DNA from: Microglena sp. YARC | Lineage: Eukaryota > Chlorophyta > Chlorophyceae > Chlamydomonadales > Chlamydomonadaceae | Length of the DNA stretch: 64,000 nucleotides | NCBI GenBank assembly: GCA_022414725.1 | Contig: CM039465.1 | Coordinates: forward strand, 41,859,131 to 41,923,130 | Reading direction: 5' to 3' | Shown here: piece after piece, positions 34,501 to 46,049 of the stretch | Layout of the letters: each line of letters starts with the position of its first letter | Numbering within the stretch: position 1 is the first letter of the stretch | Notes under the pieces: model-generated | Database searches by the model: none | What the model was told of the DNA's origin: nothing | What the model saw: only the letters and a program-made list of their open reading frames with translations | Program-made: the position numbers and the translations under genes

Positions 34501-37204
34501 TGTGTGTGTGTGGTGAGGGTGTGGTGTGGTGTGGTGTGGTGTGTGGTGTGGTGAGGCGTTGTGTGGTTGTGGTGTGGTGTGATGTGGTTGTGGGTGGTTG
34601 GTGTGGTGTGGTGTGGTGTGGTGTGGTGAGGCGTTGTGGGGTGTTGTGGTGTGATGTGTGTGTGTGGTGTGGTTGAGGTGTGGCGTGGCGTATCATGTTG
34701 TGTTGTTTTGTTTTGATTTGTGTTGTGTATGTGTGGTGCGTGTGTTGTGTTGTGTTGTGGTGTGGTGTGGTGTGTGTTTGGTTTGGTGGTGTGGTGTGGT
34801 GTGGTGAGGTGTGTGTGTGGTGTGGTGTGTGGTGTGGTGTGGTGTGGTGTGGTGTGTGTGGTGTGGTGTGTGTGTGGTGTGGTGTGGTGTGGTGTGTGTG
34901 GTGTGGGTGTGGTGTGTGTGGTGTTGTGTGTGGTGTGGTGGTGTGGTGGTGGGTTGTGTGGTGTGGTGTGTGGTGTGGTGTGGTGTGGTGTGGTGTGGTG
35001 TGTGTGTGTGTGATGTGTGTGTGTGTGGTGTGTTGGTGTGTGTTGTTTGTGTGTGGTGTGGTGTGGTGTGTGGTGTGGTGTGGTTGGTTGTGGTGTGTGT
35101 GGTGTGTGTGGTGGTGTGTGGTGTGGTGTCAGTGGTGTGTTGGTGTGGTGTGTGTGTGGTGTGGTGTGGTGTGTTGTGTTGTGGTGTGGTGTGTGTGTGG
35201 TGTGGTGTGGTGTGTGTGGTGTGGCTGTGGTGTGTGGTGTTGTGTGTGGTGTGGTGTGGTGTCGGTGTGTGGTGTGTGTGGTGTGTGTTGGTGGTGTGTG
35301 GTGGTGTGTGTGTGGTGTGGTGTGGTGTGGTGTGTATGTGGTTGTGGTGTTGTGTCGATGTGGTGTTGTGTGGTGAGTGTGGTGTGTGAGTTGTGTGGTG
35401 TGGTGTGGTGTGGTGTGTGTGGTGTTGTGTGTGTGGTGTTGTGTGTGTTGTGTGTGGTGTGGTGTGTGTGTGTGGTGTTGTGGTGTGGTTGTGTGGTGTG
35501 GTGTGGTGTGGTGTTGGTGTGTGTGTGTATGGGTGAGGTGTGGTGTGGTGTTGTTGGTTGTGGTTGGTGTGGTGTGTGGTGTGGTGTGTTGTGGTGTGGT
35601 GTGTGGTGTGGTGTGGTTGTGTGAGTGTGTGAGGTGTGTGGTGTGGTGTGGTGTGTGTGTGTGTGGTGTGTGTGGTGTGGTGTGGCGTGGCGTATCATGT
35701 CGTGTTGCTTTGTGTCGATTTTGTGTTGTGGTATGGTGTGGTGCGGTGTGGTGTGTGTGTGTGTGTGTTGTGTGGTGAGGGTGTGCGTGAGTTGTGGTGT
35801 GGTGTGGTGTGGTGTGGTGTGTGTGTGGTGTGGTGTGGTGTGTTGTGTGGTTTGTGTGTGTGTGTCTGTGTGTGTGGTGTGTGTGGTGTGGTGCATGTGT
35901 GTGTGTGTGTGTGTGGTTTGTGTGGTAGTGTGGTTGTGGTGTGGTTGTTGTGTGGTGTGGTGTGGTGTTAGTGCTTGTGGTGTGGTGTGAGTGTGGTGTG
36001 GTGTGTGTTGTGGTGAATGTGGTGTTGTGTGGTGTGTGTGGTGTGGTGTGGTCGTGTGTGGTGTGGTGTGATGTTGTGGTGTGGTGTGGTGTGTGTGTGG
36101 TGTGGTGATGATGTGGTGGTGTGGTGTGGTGTGTGTGGTGTGTGTTGGCTGTGTGTTGAAAGTGTGTTGTGTGTGTGTGTGTGGCGTTGTGGTGTGGTGT
36201 GGTGTGGTGTGCTGGTTGTGTGGTGTATGGTGCTGTTGTTGTGTGTTTGTTGTGTGTGCGTGTGCGTGTGCAGTGTGGTGTGTGTGTGTGTTGTGGTGTG
36301 GTGTGTGGTGTGTGGTGATGTTGTGGTGTGGTGTGATGTTGTGGTGTGGATGTGGTGTGTGTTTGTGGTGTGGTGTGGGTGTGTGTGTGTGTGTTGTGGT
36401 GTGTGTTGTTGTGGTGTGTGTGTGTGTGGTGTGGTGTTGTGGTGTGTGTGTGGTGTGGATGTTGTGTGTGTGTGTGGTGTGGTGTGTGTGTGGTGTGTGT
36501 GGTGTGTGTGTGTGTGTGTGTGGTGTGGGTGTGGCATTGTGGTGTGGTGTGGTGTGGTGTTTGGTGTGGTGTGGTGTGGTGTGTGTGGTGTGGTGTGTGT
36601 GTGGTGAGTGGCGTGGTGTTGATGTGTGGTGTGTGTGTGTGTGGTGATGTTGTTGTGTGGTGTGGTGTGTGAGGTGTGGCGTGGCGTATCATGTTGTGTT
36701 GTTTTTGCGTCGATTTGTGTTGTGGTATGTTGTGTTGTGTGGTGTGGTGTGGTGTGGTGTGTGGTGTGGTGTGGTGTGGTGTGTTGGTTTGGTTTGGTGT
36801 GGTGTGGTGTGGTGTGTGTGGTGAGGTGAGGTGAGGTGAGGCGTGGTATGGTGCGGTGCAGTGTGGTGTGGTGTGGTGTGGTGTGGTGTGGTGTGGTGTG
36901 GTGTGGTGTGGTGTGATGTGGTGTGGTGTGGTGTGGTGTGGTATGGTGAGTTGTGGTGAGTTGTATTGTGTGGTGTCGTGTCGTTTTGTGTCCTTTGTGT
37001 CCTTTTGTGTCATTTTGTGCCCTTTTGTGGCGTTTGTGGTGTTGTGAGGTGTGGTGTGGTGTGGTGTGGTGTGGTGTGGTGTGGTGTGGTGTGGTGTGGT
37101 GAGGTGTGGTGAGGTGTGGTGAGTTGTGGTGAGGTGTGTTGTGTTGTGTTGTGTTGTGTTGTGTTGTGTTGTGTTGTGTCGTGTCATTTTGTGTCCTTTT
37201 GTGA
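28520..37204. repeat. GT-rich satellite, main block (~8.7 kb)
   Basis: Nearly pure TGTGG/TGTGGTG repeat on the plus strand. It is punctuated by a ~55-bp non-repeat cassette beginning GGCGTATCATGT(C/T)GTG and containing TTTGTGTCGATTTGTGTTG. Clear copies lie near 32150, 32527, 33013, 33262, 34118, 34393, 34686, 35690 and 36680, with partial ones elsewhere. Minus-strand His/Thr frames of up to 1076 codons are repeat artefacts. No gene. Confidence 0.93.
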
Positions 37205-38486
37205 CCATAACAATCCATGATTTGTTGCACCATGCCATAACATACGAATAAACCATGCAATTAGAGCAAGGGATGGCAGCATGGAACCATCCCATGTTGT
37301 CCAAGCTGCATGCGAAGCAAGGAACCCCATCAAGCTTGATTATGGCACGCACCTTATCATCTATCTATTCCATTTAGGCCACCAATTTCTAATAACAGAC
37401 CTCGATGACAGATGCGGCGCAGTGGAACTGCGCGCGCTTGATGGGGCGGTGGGGCGAGTATTAGAGTTGAACTGAAGGGCAAAGGCTAGAGCTGTATGAG
37501 AAGACAAACGTTGAAATGTATTGCTCAGAGTTGATGCTTCTTCAAAGACGAGTCCTAAGTGCGTGTCGCAAGCGAATAAAGTCCGAGATCGTGAACTGAA
37601 TAGGCCAGGAAGACAGGGCGAGGAGGATTTCACCGTGCCCAGGCCAAGCCACTCACAGTTGTTTTGTGCCCACCCGGCCGGCCAGTTCTGAAGTCGCCAT
37701 GCAGGGCGCTGCACCCTTGTTTCCAACAATGCGAAAGCTTGATTGCGTCCACTGAAAAGTTGGGAAGCGCGGGAACGCTAGTGGGCAAGTTCGAAGGTGC
37801 CCCAGGTCGTCCCCGGGTCCAGTGGGGTGTTGGCTTGACACGTGTCAGATCACGCTGCTGGCTGCCGCAAACCTCACACTACAGGCGCCCTGAGAAATCC
37901 CCATGCGAACGTTTGTACCTCCATAGTTTGCAACACGAAGGTCGGCAGTGCTTCATTGAAACATGAGCATTACGTGAATTAGAAGTAGAAGTACCATACT
38001 TGGCGTGGCTTCATTACCCACCCAGGACACCCCACGCACCGGTGCCCCACGCACGGCCCTGCGGCTGAGCTGTGGCTGAAGTCCGTGCTAAAAATAGCTC
38101 AAGTGCCCTAGGGGAATGTTTCGTCCATTGTGATGCTTGCATGTTTCGCCTCGATTTTTTGACGACAATTCCATTTCCAAACCTATGTACGCGCACATGA
38201 TTGGATGGTACGAATTTGAAATGATGACAAATGGTACCCAATAATTGTCGCTTTTGGCCCAAAAAGCACAAACCTTAGCTCCTTTTCTTGAATTGCGATG
38301 CTCATAAGTGGTCTCGTCAGAAAATCTCCGGTATCAATAAGTCTTATAATTGGGATATCTTATATAATATTTTGTTTTTTTGTGATTTGAAGTGAAACCT
38401 GAAAAGTAGGTTGTGACACACGGACAAACACACACACACACACACAAACAAACAGTTTTGACAGGCTAATCCCTCAATCAAACATT
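37205..38486. repeat. Segmental duplication, copy 2 (~1.3 kb)
   Basis: Same-orientation partner of 25376-26756, also directly downstream of a GT-satellite block. The copies are about 11.8 kb apart. The match ends at CTAATCCCTCAATCA in both. Confidence 0.85.
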
Positions 38487-38544
38487 TTGTAATTTTTTTC
38501 ATTCGGGTAAAATTTTGTAATCTTTTTCATTCGGGTAGATTGCC

Positions 38545-38983
38545 GGGGGATCTGGCTGCTTTGTGTTCAGCCTCCAGGGGATTAGGTTTGGAATTGATGG
38601 GACTCCGTCCATCTCCGTCACCTCACTGTTTTCATTTGGAATTCTGTGAGGGGGTAGGGAATCTACACAGGGGTGTGTGGCCAAGGGTGTCACTGATAGC
38701 TGGCTTGAACGGCAATAATCTGTGAGCTGCTCAGAGTTCCCAGACTTGGTCGTGAGTACTGAGGGCTCCAGCTTGGTTGGTCTATGTCCTTTGTATAACT
38801 CTTGAGATGCCGCCGGTCCCAGGGAGACTTGTGCTTGCGCCTTGCACAGCAACTCAATGGTAGTGGTGGCCTCCCGAGGCAGGCAGCTGGTGTCAAGCTC
38901 AACTAGGAGAGATGGTAGGAGGAACCCAGTAGCAGGGTCGATCACGTAGGTTGGGGTCACAAAATGGTAGGGGTGGCTGATGC
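38545..38983 (-). pseudogene. Third recognised exon of the duplicated gene, left copy, truncated
   Basis: On the minus strand, an acceptor CCTGCAG is followed at 38983 by a frame encoding ISHPYHFVTPTYVIDPATGF and more. It equals 47360 onward in the right arm. After LNTKQPD the two arms diverge: the left reads into TTCATTCGGGTA repeat sequence and stops, so this copy has lost its 3' end at the inversion breakpoint. Protein family unknown. Confidence 0.6.
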
Positions 38984-38994
38984 CTGCAGGGTGT

Positions 38995-40945
38995 GTGGGT
39001 GTGTGGTGTATGTTAGTGGGTGGGCATAGGGATGTTGCATCGGTGAGCGTAGAAACGTAGAAGAAACAAGTTATAAAGTAAACAACACAACCCCCTACCA
39101 ACAACCCCCTACCAATACCAACAACAACCGACACTAACATTATCACCAACCCCTACCAACAACCCCCCACCAATACCAACAACAACCAACACTAACACGA
39201 ACACGAACCCATACTAACAACCCCCTACCAATACCAACAACCAACACTAAAACCAACACTAACACCAACCCCTACCAACAACCCCTGAACAATACCACCA
39301 ACACTAACACTGACACCGACCCCTACCACCAACCCCCTACTAATACCAACAACCCCCTACACTAACACCAACCCCCACCAACAGCCCCCTACCAATACCA
39401 ACAACAACCAACACAAACACGAACACCAACCCCTACCAACACAAACACCAACAAATACTAACACCAACCTCTACCAACACCAAAAATGCCCCCTAAAAAC
39501 AAGTAAACGAGTAACCAAGTAAAATACACAGGTAAACAACCCCAAGCCCTCTCCCTAACCCCTACCAGCACCAACCTACACTTACGCCAACCCCTACCAA
39601 CACCGACCCCCCCAAACTAGTAAATAAAACCAAGCTCTCTCCCTTACCCTTACCCCTACCAACACCAACCAACACCAACCTCTTACCCTTACCTCTTCCA
39701 ACACCAACCGACACCAACCTCTCACCCTTACCCTACCAACACCAAGCCCTCTCTCTTACCCTTATCCATACCAACACCAAGCCCTGCTAAACACCGACCC
39801 CAACCAACACCATCCTCTCACCCTATCCCTACCAACACAAACCTCTTACCCTTACCCCTACCAACACCAAGCCCTCTCTCTTACCCTTATCCCTACCAAC
39901 ACCAAGCCTTCCCAACACCGACCCCACCCAACACCAACCTCTCACCCTATCCCTACCAACACCAACCTCTTACCCTTACCCCTACCAACACAAACCCCTA
40001 CCGACACCAACCTCTCACCCTTACTCTACCAACACCAAGCCCTCTCTCTTACCCTTATCCCTACCAACACCAAGCCCTGCTCAACACCGACCCCAACCAA
40101 CACCAACCTCTCACCCTATCCCTACCAACACAAACCTCTTACCCTTACCCCTACCAACACAAACCCCTACCGACACCAACCTCTCACCCTTACCCCTACC
40201 AACACCAAGCCCTCTCTTTTACCCTTACCCCTACCAACACCAAGCCCTGCTCAACACCGACCCCAACCAACAACAACCTCTCACCCTATCCCTACCAACA
40301 CCAACATCTTACCCTTACCCCTACCAACACAAACCCCTACCGACACCAACCTCTCACCCTTACCCCTACCAACACCAAGCCCTCTCTCTTACCCTTAACC
40401 CTACCAACACCAAGCCCTGCTCAACACCGACCCCAACCAGCACCAACCTCTCACCCTAACCCTACCAACACAAACCTCTTACCCTTACCCCTACCAACAC
40501 CAACACCGACCCCTACAAAGAAGTTAACAACAAGCACTCCCCCTAACCCCCTTCCCCTACCAACCCCTACCCCTACCAACACCAAGCCCTTTCCCACACC
40601 CTACCAACACCGACCCCTAGAAACAAGAAAACACGTAAACAACAACAAGCACTCCCACTACCCCTTTCCCCCTACCAACCCCTACCCCCTACCAGCACCA
40701 AGCCCTCTCCCACACCCTACCAACACCGACCCCTAGAAACAAGAAAACATGTATACAACACCAAGCCCTCTCCCTAACCCATCACTCCTACGGACACCAA
40801 ACCGTACCTTTACCAAACCCTAACCCTTACCAACAACAAGACCTCACACTAACCCTACCAACACCAACAACTTCCCCTGAAAAACAAGCAAACAAGTAAA
40901 CACCCCCAAGCCCTCTCCCTACCTCTTACCCCTACCAACACTGAT
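38995..40945. repeat. CCCTACCAACACCAA minisatellite in an intron (left arm)
   Basis: About 1.9 kb of ACCAACCCCTACCAACACC units with variants CTCTCACCCTTACCC and GCCCTGCTCAACACCGACCCC. The latter return about every 167 bp in the 40.0-40.45 kb part. The equivalent intron in the right arm (46961-47359) has only about 400 bp. Confidence 0.9.
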
Positions 40946-40951
40946 CCCTAC

Positions 40952-41483
40952 CTGGTGGAAAGGAGTCCTCAAATGCCGTGACAGCGTGCAAGGATTGGTG
41001 AAGGAGCAGCCTCGCAAACCCCTCGTCTTGACCCATCACCAAGCTGAGGATCTCACTAATAGTCTTTCCACATACTGTGGATTCACCCTGCGGAGTGGAG
41101 CAGAGAACAGGTGCCAGATGTACCGTTGAGGCGTCACTGCCAAGGGTGATCAGATCAGAGGTCCTTGGCTGGCGAGGATTCTCTGGTTGCAAAGCATGCG
41201 TGTTGCTGAAGGGATACCTAGGGTGGGGGAGTTTGCTGTCCGTGCATGTGCACGCGTGGATAGGTAATCTGCTGGTGCTAAAGTTGGCGCTAGGACCAGC
41301 ATCCGCATTGGCTTTGAGGACATGGAGGAGGAGAGACAGGTGCTCTCTGCAGCCTGCGCCATTGCTGCGTCTGGGGCCTGCTGAGTCTTTCTGACTGCCG
41401 GGCGCAGGGGTGAAGGTCAGCGCACCACAGGTTTTGAAACTAAGTCCGAAAGAAATAGGGGAGGAGCTGCGGCATGAAAGGAC
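40952..41483 (-). CDS. Second recognised exon of the duplicated gene, left copy
   Basis: 532 bp between an acceptor (CTGCTGCAG) and a donor (CCACCAG then GTAGGG), open throughout on the minus strand. The right-arm copy at 46429-46960 is exactly 532 bp too but has an in-frame TAG, so only this copy is open. The exon ends in phase 1 and joins 38983 to give PPGISHPYHF. Clear segments include LAPVLCSTPQGESTVCG and ISEILSLVMGQDEGFARLLL, suggesting a folded helical part after a Ser/Pro-rich start. I do not recognise the family. Confidence 0.62.
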
Positions 41484-41578
41484 CTGCAGCAGACAGAAGG
41501 AAAGGGCAAGTCAGTTAAGCCTAATTTGGCAAGTCCTCTTTGGGCAAGTCTGTTAAGCCTAATTGGGCAAGTCCATTA

Positions 41579-41749
41579 TAGCAATTCAGGTGATGAACTG
41601 GACAACACATTTCTGCGAGAACTTGTACTTCGTAATTCGTCGAGAATTTTGGCCTGGAAATCCGAGAATTCTCGACAATTTGGCCTGGAATTCTCGAGAA
41701 TTCTCGACGAAGAACGAAACGTTTGTCCAGTTCATCCCCTGAATTGCTA
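41579..41749. mobile_element. Foldback MITE with TA target duplication, absent from the other arm
   Basis: Terminal inverted repeats TAGCAATTCAGG and CCTGAATTGCTA extend about 26 bp inward (GATGAACTGGAC / GTCCAGTTCATC). The interior CGAGAATTCTCGAC motifs continue the fold. TA dinucleotides flank it. The matching place in the right arm (about 46333-46352) reads CCATAAAGCA with no insertion, an empty site. TA duplication and small size fit a Tc1/mariner-type MITE. Confidence 0.82.
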
Positions 41750-42029
41750 TAAGCAAAACTGGGCAAGTCCTTTTTGTGCAAGTCTGTAAAGCCTAATTGG
41801 GCAAGTCTCTTTAGCCTATTTGGCCACCCCTAGACTCTAACGTACACACAGATGAGAGGGAAAGGACAAGTCCGTTACACCTAATTAGACAAGTCCCCTT
41901 TGGTCAAGTCCCTATAGCCTATTTGGCCACCTCTGGACTTTAACATACATATCGTGGGAAACTGATCAAGACAGTATGTTGGGGGTCAGGGTTTGCATGA
42001 AGGTCCTACATGTAGCACAAGTGCTAGTG

Positions 42030-42690
42030 TGGGGTAGGGTAGGGTAGGGTAGGGCAGGGTAGGGTAGGGTAGAGTAGGGTAGGGTAGGGTAGGGTAGGGT
42101 AGGGTTAGGGTAGGGTAGGGTAGGGTAGGGTAGGGTAGGGTAGGGTAGGGTAGGGTAGGGTGGTAGGGTAGGGTAGGGAAGGGTAGGGTAGGGTAGGGTA
42201 GGGTAGGGCAGGGTAGGGTAGGGTAGGGTAGGGTAGGGTAGGTAAGGTAGGGGGTAGGGTAGGGTAGGGCAGGGTAGGGTAGGGTAGGGTAGGGTAGGGT
42301 AGGGTGGTAGGGTAGGGTAGGGGTAGGGTAGGGTAGGGTAGGTAGGGTAGGGTAGGGTAGGGTAGGGTAGGTAGGGTAGGGTAGGGTAGGGTAGGGTAGG
42401 ATAGGATAGGGTAGGGTAGGGTAGGGTAGGGTAGGGTAGGGTAGGGTAGGGTAGGGTAGGGTAGGGTAGGGTAGGGTATGGTAGGGTAGGGTAGGGTAGG
42501 GTAGGGTAGGGTAGGGTAGGGTAGGGTAGGGTAGGGTAGGGTAGGGTAGGGTAGGGTAGGGTAGGGTAGGGTAGGGTAGGGTAGGGTAGGTAGGGGTAGG
42601 GTAGGGAAGGGTAGGGTAGGGTAGGGTAGGGTAGGGGTAGGGTAGGGTACGGTGGGATAGGGTAGGGTGGGGTGGGATGGGTGGGGTTGG
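42030..42690. repeat. (TAGGG)n array in an intron, left arm
   Basis: About 660 bp of TAGGG pentamer with scattered one-base variants. On the coding (minus) strand it reads CCCTA, directly after the exon ending at 42717. The right-arm intron has only about 90 bp of the same repeat. Confidence 0.95.
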
Positions 42691-42716
42691 TTGGGTGAAT
42701 CAATGCATGGACATAC

Positions 42717-42778
42717 CTTGAAGTTTAGTGGAAGTGGCTCCTCCTTCACCTTGGGCTGGATACACTTGAAGAGGTTAC
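42717..42778 (-). CDS. First recognised short exon of the duplicated gene, left copy
   Basis: 62 bp on the minus strand between GAGCTGACCTAGCAG (branch-like CTGAC plus acceptor) and the donor GTATGT, encoding NLFKCIQPKVKEEPLPLNFK. The right-arm counterpart 45948-46009 is also 62 bp. It begins in phase 1 and ends in phase 0, matching the next exon. Confidence 0.6.
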
Positions 42779-42876
42779 CTGCTAGGTCAGCTCATATCCG
42801 ACATAGGCCTGTGGGAGACAAGAGTGTAGGTTGCAGTGGGTGGGGTGGGTGGGGTGGGGGGTAGAAGTTCAGAACT

Positions 42877-43290
42877 TTATACCTGAACGAAACGCAGAGG
42901 TTGGAGGAGTTCAATTGAAGTGATACAGGTGGCAGAAAAATATTGAGGTACAGACCGCGGTCTGGAGAGTGTCTGTCGGACACTCACGGTTGCACGATGA
43001 TCGATGATCATTTGCTTGATTCTCGGCAGGCAGTTGTTCGTCGAGGCCAACTGCAACTCGATATTAGCGTACATTGCCGGCCCACGATAACAAGAGGTGT
43101 TCACCGACGAGAAAAATAAATAAGAGCAGTACGCCAACCTCTCCGACCTTTCGGGGCTCCAGCTTGTGGCCGATCTCGAACGATTAGCGTCGTCTTTCGA
43201 GGTGATGACAACACCAGCATCAGCAGAGGGAGCAGCAGGAGCAGAGGCTAAGGCAGCAACTACTGCATTTCGTCCAAAGTAGCTGTCGAG
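42877..43290 (-). CDS. Upstream coding-like block of the duplicated gene, left copy
   Basis: The minus-strand frame is open from about 43290: LDSYFGRNA, an alanine-rich stretch, then KDDANRSRSATSW, then YANIELQLASTNN and IIDHRA. A GTGAGT after IIDHRAT (about 42985) could be a donor, or the frame may continue to 42880 and end at GTATAAAG. The right-arm equivalent (45346-45700) has a TAG in the middle. Exact exon limits are not resolved. Family unknown. Confidence 0.45.
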   Translation of the reverse strand, partial: LDSYFGRNAVVAALASAPAAPSADAGVVITSKDDANRSRSATSWSPERSERLAYCSYLFFSSVNTSCYRGPAMYANIELQLASTNNCLPRIKQMIIDHRATVSVRQTLSRPRSVPQYFSATCITSIELLQPLRFVQV

Positions 43291-43812
43291 CTTGGCAAGA
43301 GCTTGGCAAGAGATACATGGCGAAGTTCAAGTTCAAGTTCGTGAGGGGACGGTTGGGACCCCCTTGTTGGCTCTTCTCCTCGTGCAAGTTCCCCCGCGAT
43401 CCGGGGTCAGAAGGGGGGCGAGTTTGCACTCGCTAGCTTACTCTTAACTGACTGCTTACTTCTTGCATACACTAGGTTGATGTCGCAGTTACCAACGCGT
43501 GGCATTGGTGAAATTGAACTGGTGACTCAATTGTATGGACATGGTACGTAACAAACCTGTGCCATGCGGGGATCAGGCATCTGCTTAGTGGACGACTCCA
43601 GGGATCGAATTGAGGCGCGGGCTAGCAGAGTTCTTCAGCCACGAAGCGCGCTAGCTTCAAGGATTATCGAGGTAGGGTGGGTTGGGAAATCAAGAGAGGA
43701 TATGAAGACATTCTCGCTGGTCGGCGTGGCTGTAGGAAAACGGAGCGTGTATAAAATTGCTGTGGAGAGACATTGCATTGAGCATAGATGTGACACCACT
43801 ATTAGCGCATCA

Positions 43813-44577
43813 CCGTACTAGCAGTACTAGTAGATACTAGCAGTACTTATAATAGCAGTTTTTCTTGGGACTCCCGCTATCATACCACCCTTGCCATTAA
43901 ACGCGCTCAGCATTCCACCCTTCGTTCGGCTCTTCCCGCTGCTGGTTGGCGGGTCATCTCCCCTGACCCAATCATCCTCGGCTCCTTTGGTACCCTCTTC
44001 GCCTCCCTTATCCCCATTTTTTCTTCTCTCGGTATCCATCCTACTGACACCACCCACTCCCTCCATCTGCATGCCGTCCGATACGCACATACCATCGTGT
44101 GTACCCGACGTCGCAAGGAATCTGCTACACACTCGTCCTACACTCCTTCCTCCGCCACCGACTATCGTGGGGGGTACCGCCCCCCCTAGCCACCCCCCGG
44201 TTTGATGGTGTTGTCCGAGGACCCCCTTTAGACAGCTTCCTTAATCACGCCGAATTGGCGTACTGCTTTTCTTTTCAGTAGTAAATATAACTACTAACTA
44301 CTAACTGGTTATTGCTGTACTGCACTACATGCCCAAAACGTGTTGTAACAAGCGCCAACCTGGCATTGAGGTCGGTAATAAAGTTCAGACAGAATCATTC
44401 GCGACTCATCGGAAGTTGTTAGACTATTAGATAATTAGATAGATACTTTTCCTGGATACCTTCGTCAAAAACATATTTATTAACCGATTCGGTTGAATTT
44501 CTTTAGGCGTTTTTGTTCTATATTGGCCGTTTAGCAGCTGTAAGTACTGCTGCTGATCTGGCCTGATTGTAAGGTGC
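43813..44577. other. Central spacer of the palindrome
   Basis: About 765 bp with no match in the other arm. A minus-strand frame (44132-43827) has a protein-like mix of Gly, Asp, Lys and Ser, but an opposing plus-strand frame of similar length covers the same bases, so I do not call a gene. Confidence 0.5.
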
Positions 44578-45345
44578 GACTTGCGCTTATAGTGGTGTAA
44601 CATCTATTCGCAAGGCGGTGCCTCTCCACAGCAATTGTATACACGCTCTGTTTTCTGCAAGCCACGCCGACGGGCGTGAATGTCTTGATTTTGTTAGATT
44701 TCTCTTGATTTCTCTTGATTTCTCTACCCACCCTACCTCGACATTCCTTAAAGCTATCGCGCTTGGCGACAGCAGAACTCTCTTAGCCCGCGCCTAACTT
44801 CGATCCCTGGACTCGCCCTCTTATCCGTCCTGATCCCCGCATGGCACAGGTTTGTTGCGTACCATGTCCATACAATTGAGTCACCAGCTCAGTTTCACCA
44901 ATGTCACGCGTTGGTAACTGTGACTCCAACCTAGTTTATGCACGAATGAAGCAGTTAGTTAAAAGCAAGCGAGCGTATCACTTGCCAAGCTCTAGCCTTG
45001 CTGCTGTCTTTGGGCTGCGCGCTTTAAGGCGTTACAACGGAAAGCCAGATACGGTATAGAAAATGCGCTGAGACATATGAGAGTTTTGTCTAATTGCAGA
45101 TATAATCCATCCTCTTGTTCTTGCAGCACCATTAGTATTCAGCTAGCGACCCACCATTACCAGCAAATGGCCAACCACATCACTATCGAGCCGGATATTC
45201 GGGTCTTAGGTTGCTTCTTGCACCGCAGCGGCACCGAGACTGCATACCGCCGAAAAGTCCAACAACAGGACACGTTGAACATGTTGTTGATGCTTGAGCT
45301 GTGAAATCACTTAAAGGGAATGCTTCCGGGCTCAATGATTAAAAT

Positions 45346-45800
45346 GTGGTGCAACTAATGATGCAGTTGTGCGCAAGGCTCGACAACTACTTTGGACGAA
45401 ATGCGTCAGTTGCTGCATCAGCCTCTGCTGCTGCTGCTCCCTCTGCTGCTGCGGTAGACGATGCTGATGTTGTCATAACCTGGAAAGACGATGCGAATCG
45501 TTCTAGATCGGCCACAAGCTGGAGCGCCGAGAGCCCCGAGAAGTCGGAGAGGTTTGCGTACTGCTCTTATTTCCTTTTCTAGTCGGTCAACACCACTCGT
45601 TATCGTCAGGGCCGGCAATGCACGCCGATATCGAGTTGCAATAGGACTCGACGAACAACCGCCTGCCTAGAATCGTGCAATCGATCATCGATCATCGTGC
45701 AACCGTGAGTGTCCGACGGACACTTTTCCAGGCCGCGGTCTGTAATTCCTTATTTCTCTGGCACCTCCATCACTTCAATTGAACTTCTCCAACATGTACG
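45346..45800 (+). pseudogene. Upstream coding-like block of the duplicated gene, right copy
   Basis: Homologous to 42877-43290 in the other arm (LDNYFGRNA, alanine-rich stretch, KDDANRSRSATSW). The frame is cut by TAG at 45580-45582 where the left copy continues, and the following bases are shifted relative to it. About 400 bp upstream of it differ from the left arm. Confidence 0.5.
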
Positions 45801-45947
45801 TTTAGTGCAGGTATAGAGTTCTGAACTTCTACCCCCACACCACACCACACCACTGCGATCTACACTCTTGCTTTCTATTCATTTGTTGTTTCTATTATCT
45901 TTGCAAGCCTATGCAGGATCTGAGCTGACGTAGCAGGATGGTAGCAG

Positions 45948-46009
45948 GCAACTTCTTCAAGTGTATCCAGCCCAAGGTGAAGGAGGAGCCACTTCCACTA
46001 AGCTTCAAG
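45948..46009 (+). CDS. First recognised short exon of the duplicated gene, right copy
   Basis: 62 bp from the acceptor GGTAGCAG to the donor GTATGT, encoding NFFKCIQPKVKEEPLPLSFK. The ATG at 45938 lies before the acceptor and is preceded closely by a stop, so it is more likely intronic. The next intron carries about 90 bp of CCCTA repeat. Confidence 0.58.
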
Positions 46010-46049
46010 GTATGTCCATGCATTGATTCACCCAACCCACCCATCCCAC

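Larger units (their letters stand above)
38545..43812. repeat. Left arm of a large inverted duplication
   Basis: Reading outward from the centre, this arm matches the right arm (44578-47790) in reverse complement across the same exons and introns. It is longer because of expanded intronic repeats (TAGGG array, CCTACCAACACC minisatellite) and a MITE. The outer breakpoint near 38545 cuts the third gene exon. Next to it is a short tandem TTTTTCATTCGGGTA. Confidence 0.9.

Noticed and set aside
34122..37352. Minus-strand open frame of 1076 codons, rich in His and Thr
   Set aside because: It is the complement of the GT satellite; overlapping registers are open too, and composition follows the repeat.
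42030..42690. Telomere or internal telomeric site
   Set aside because: The unit is TAGGG, not TTTAGGG. It lies in an intron flanked by exon sequence on both sides and appears inverted in the other arm.
41966..42749. Tyr-Pro-Thr-Leu-Pro repeat protein frames
   Set aside because: Pure translation of the CCCTA pentamer in an intron; absent where the array is short in the other arm.
43827..44205. Opposing ~100-codon frames in the palindrome spacer
   Set aside because: Both strands are open over the same bases and neither has a recognisable motif, splice context or homologue I know.
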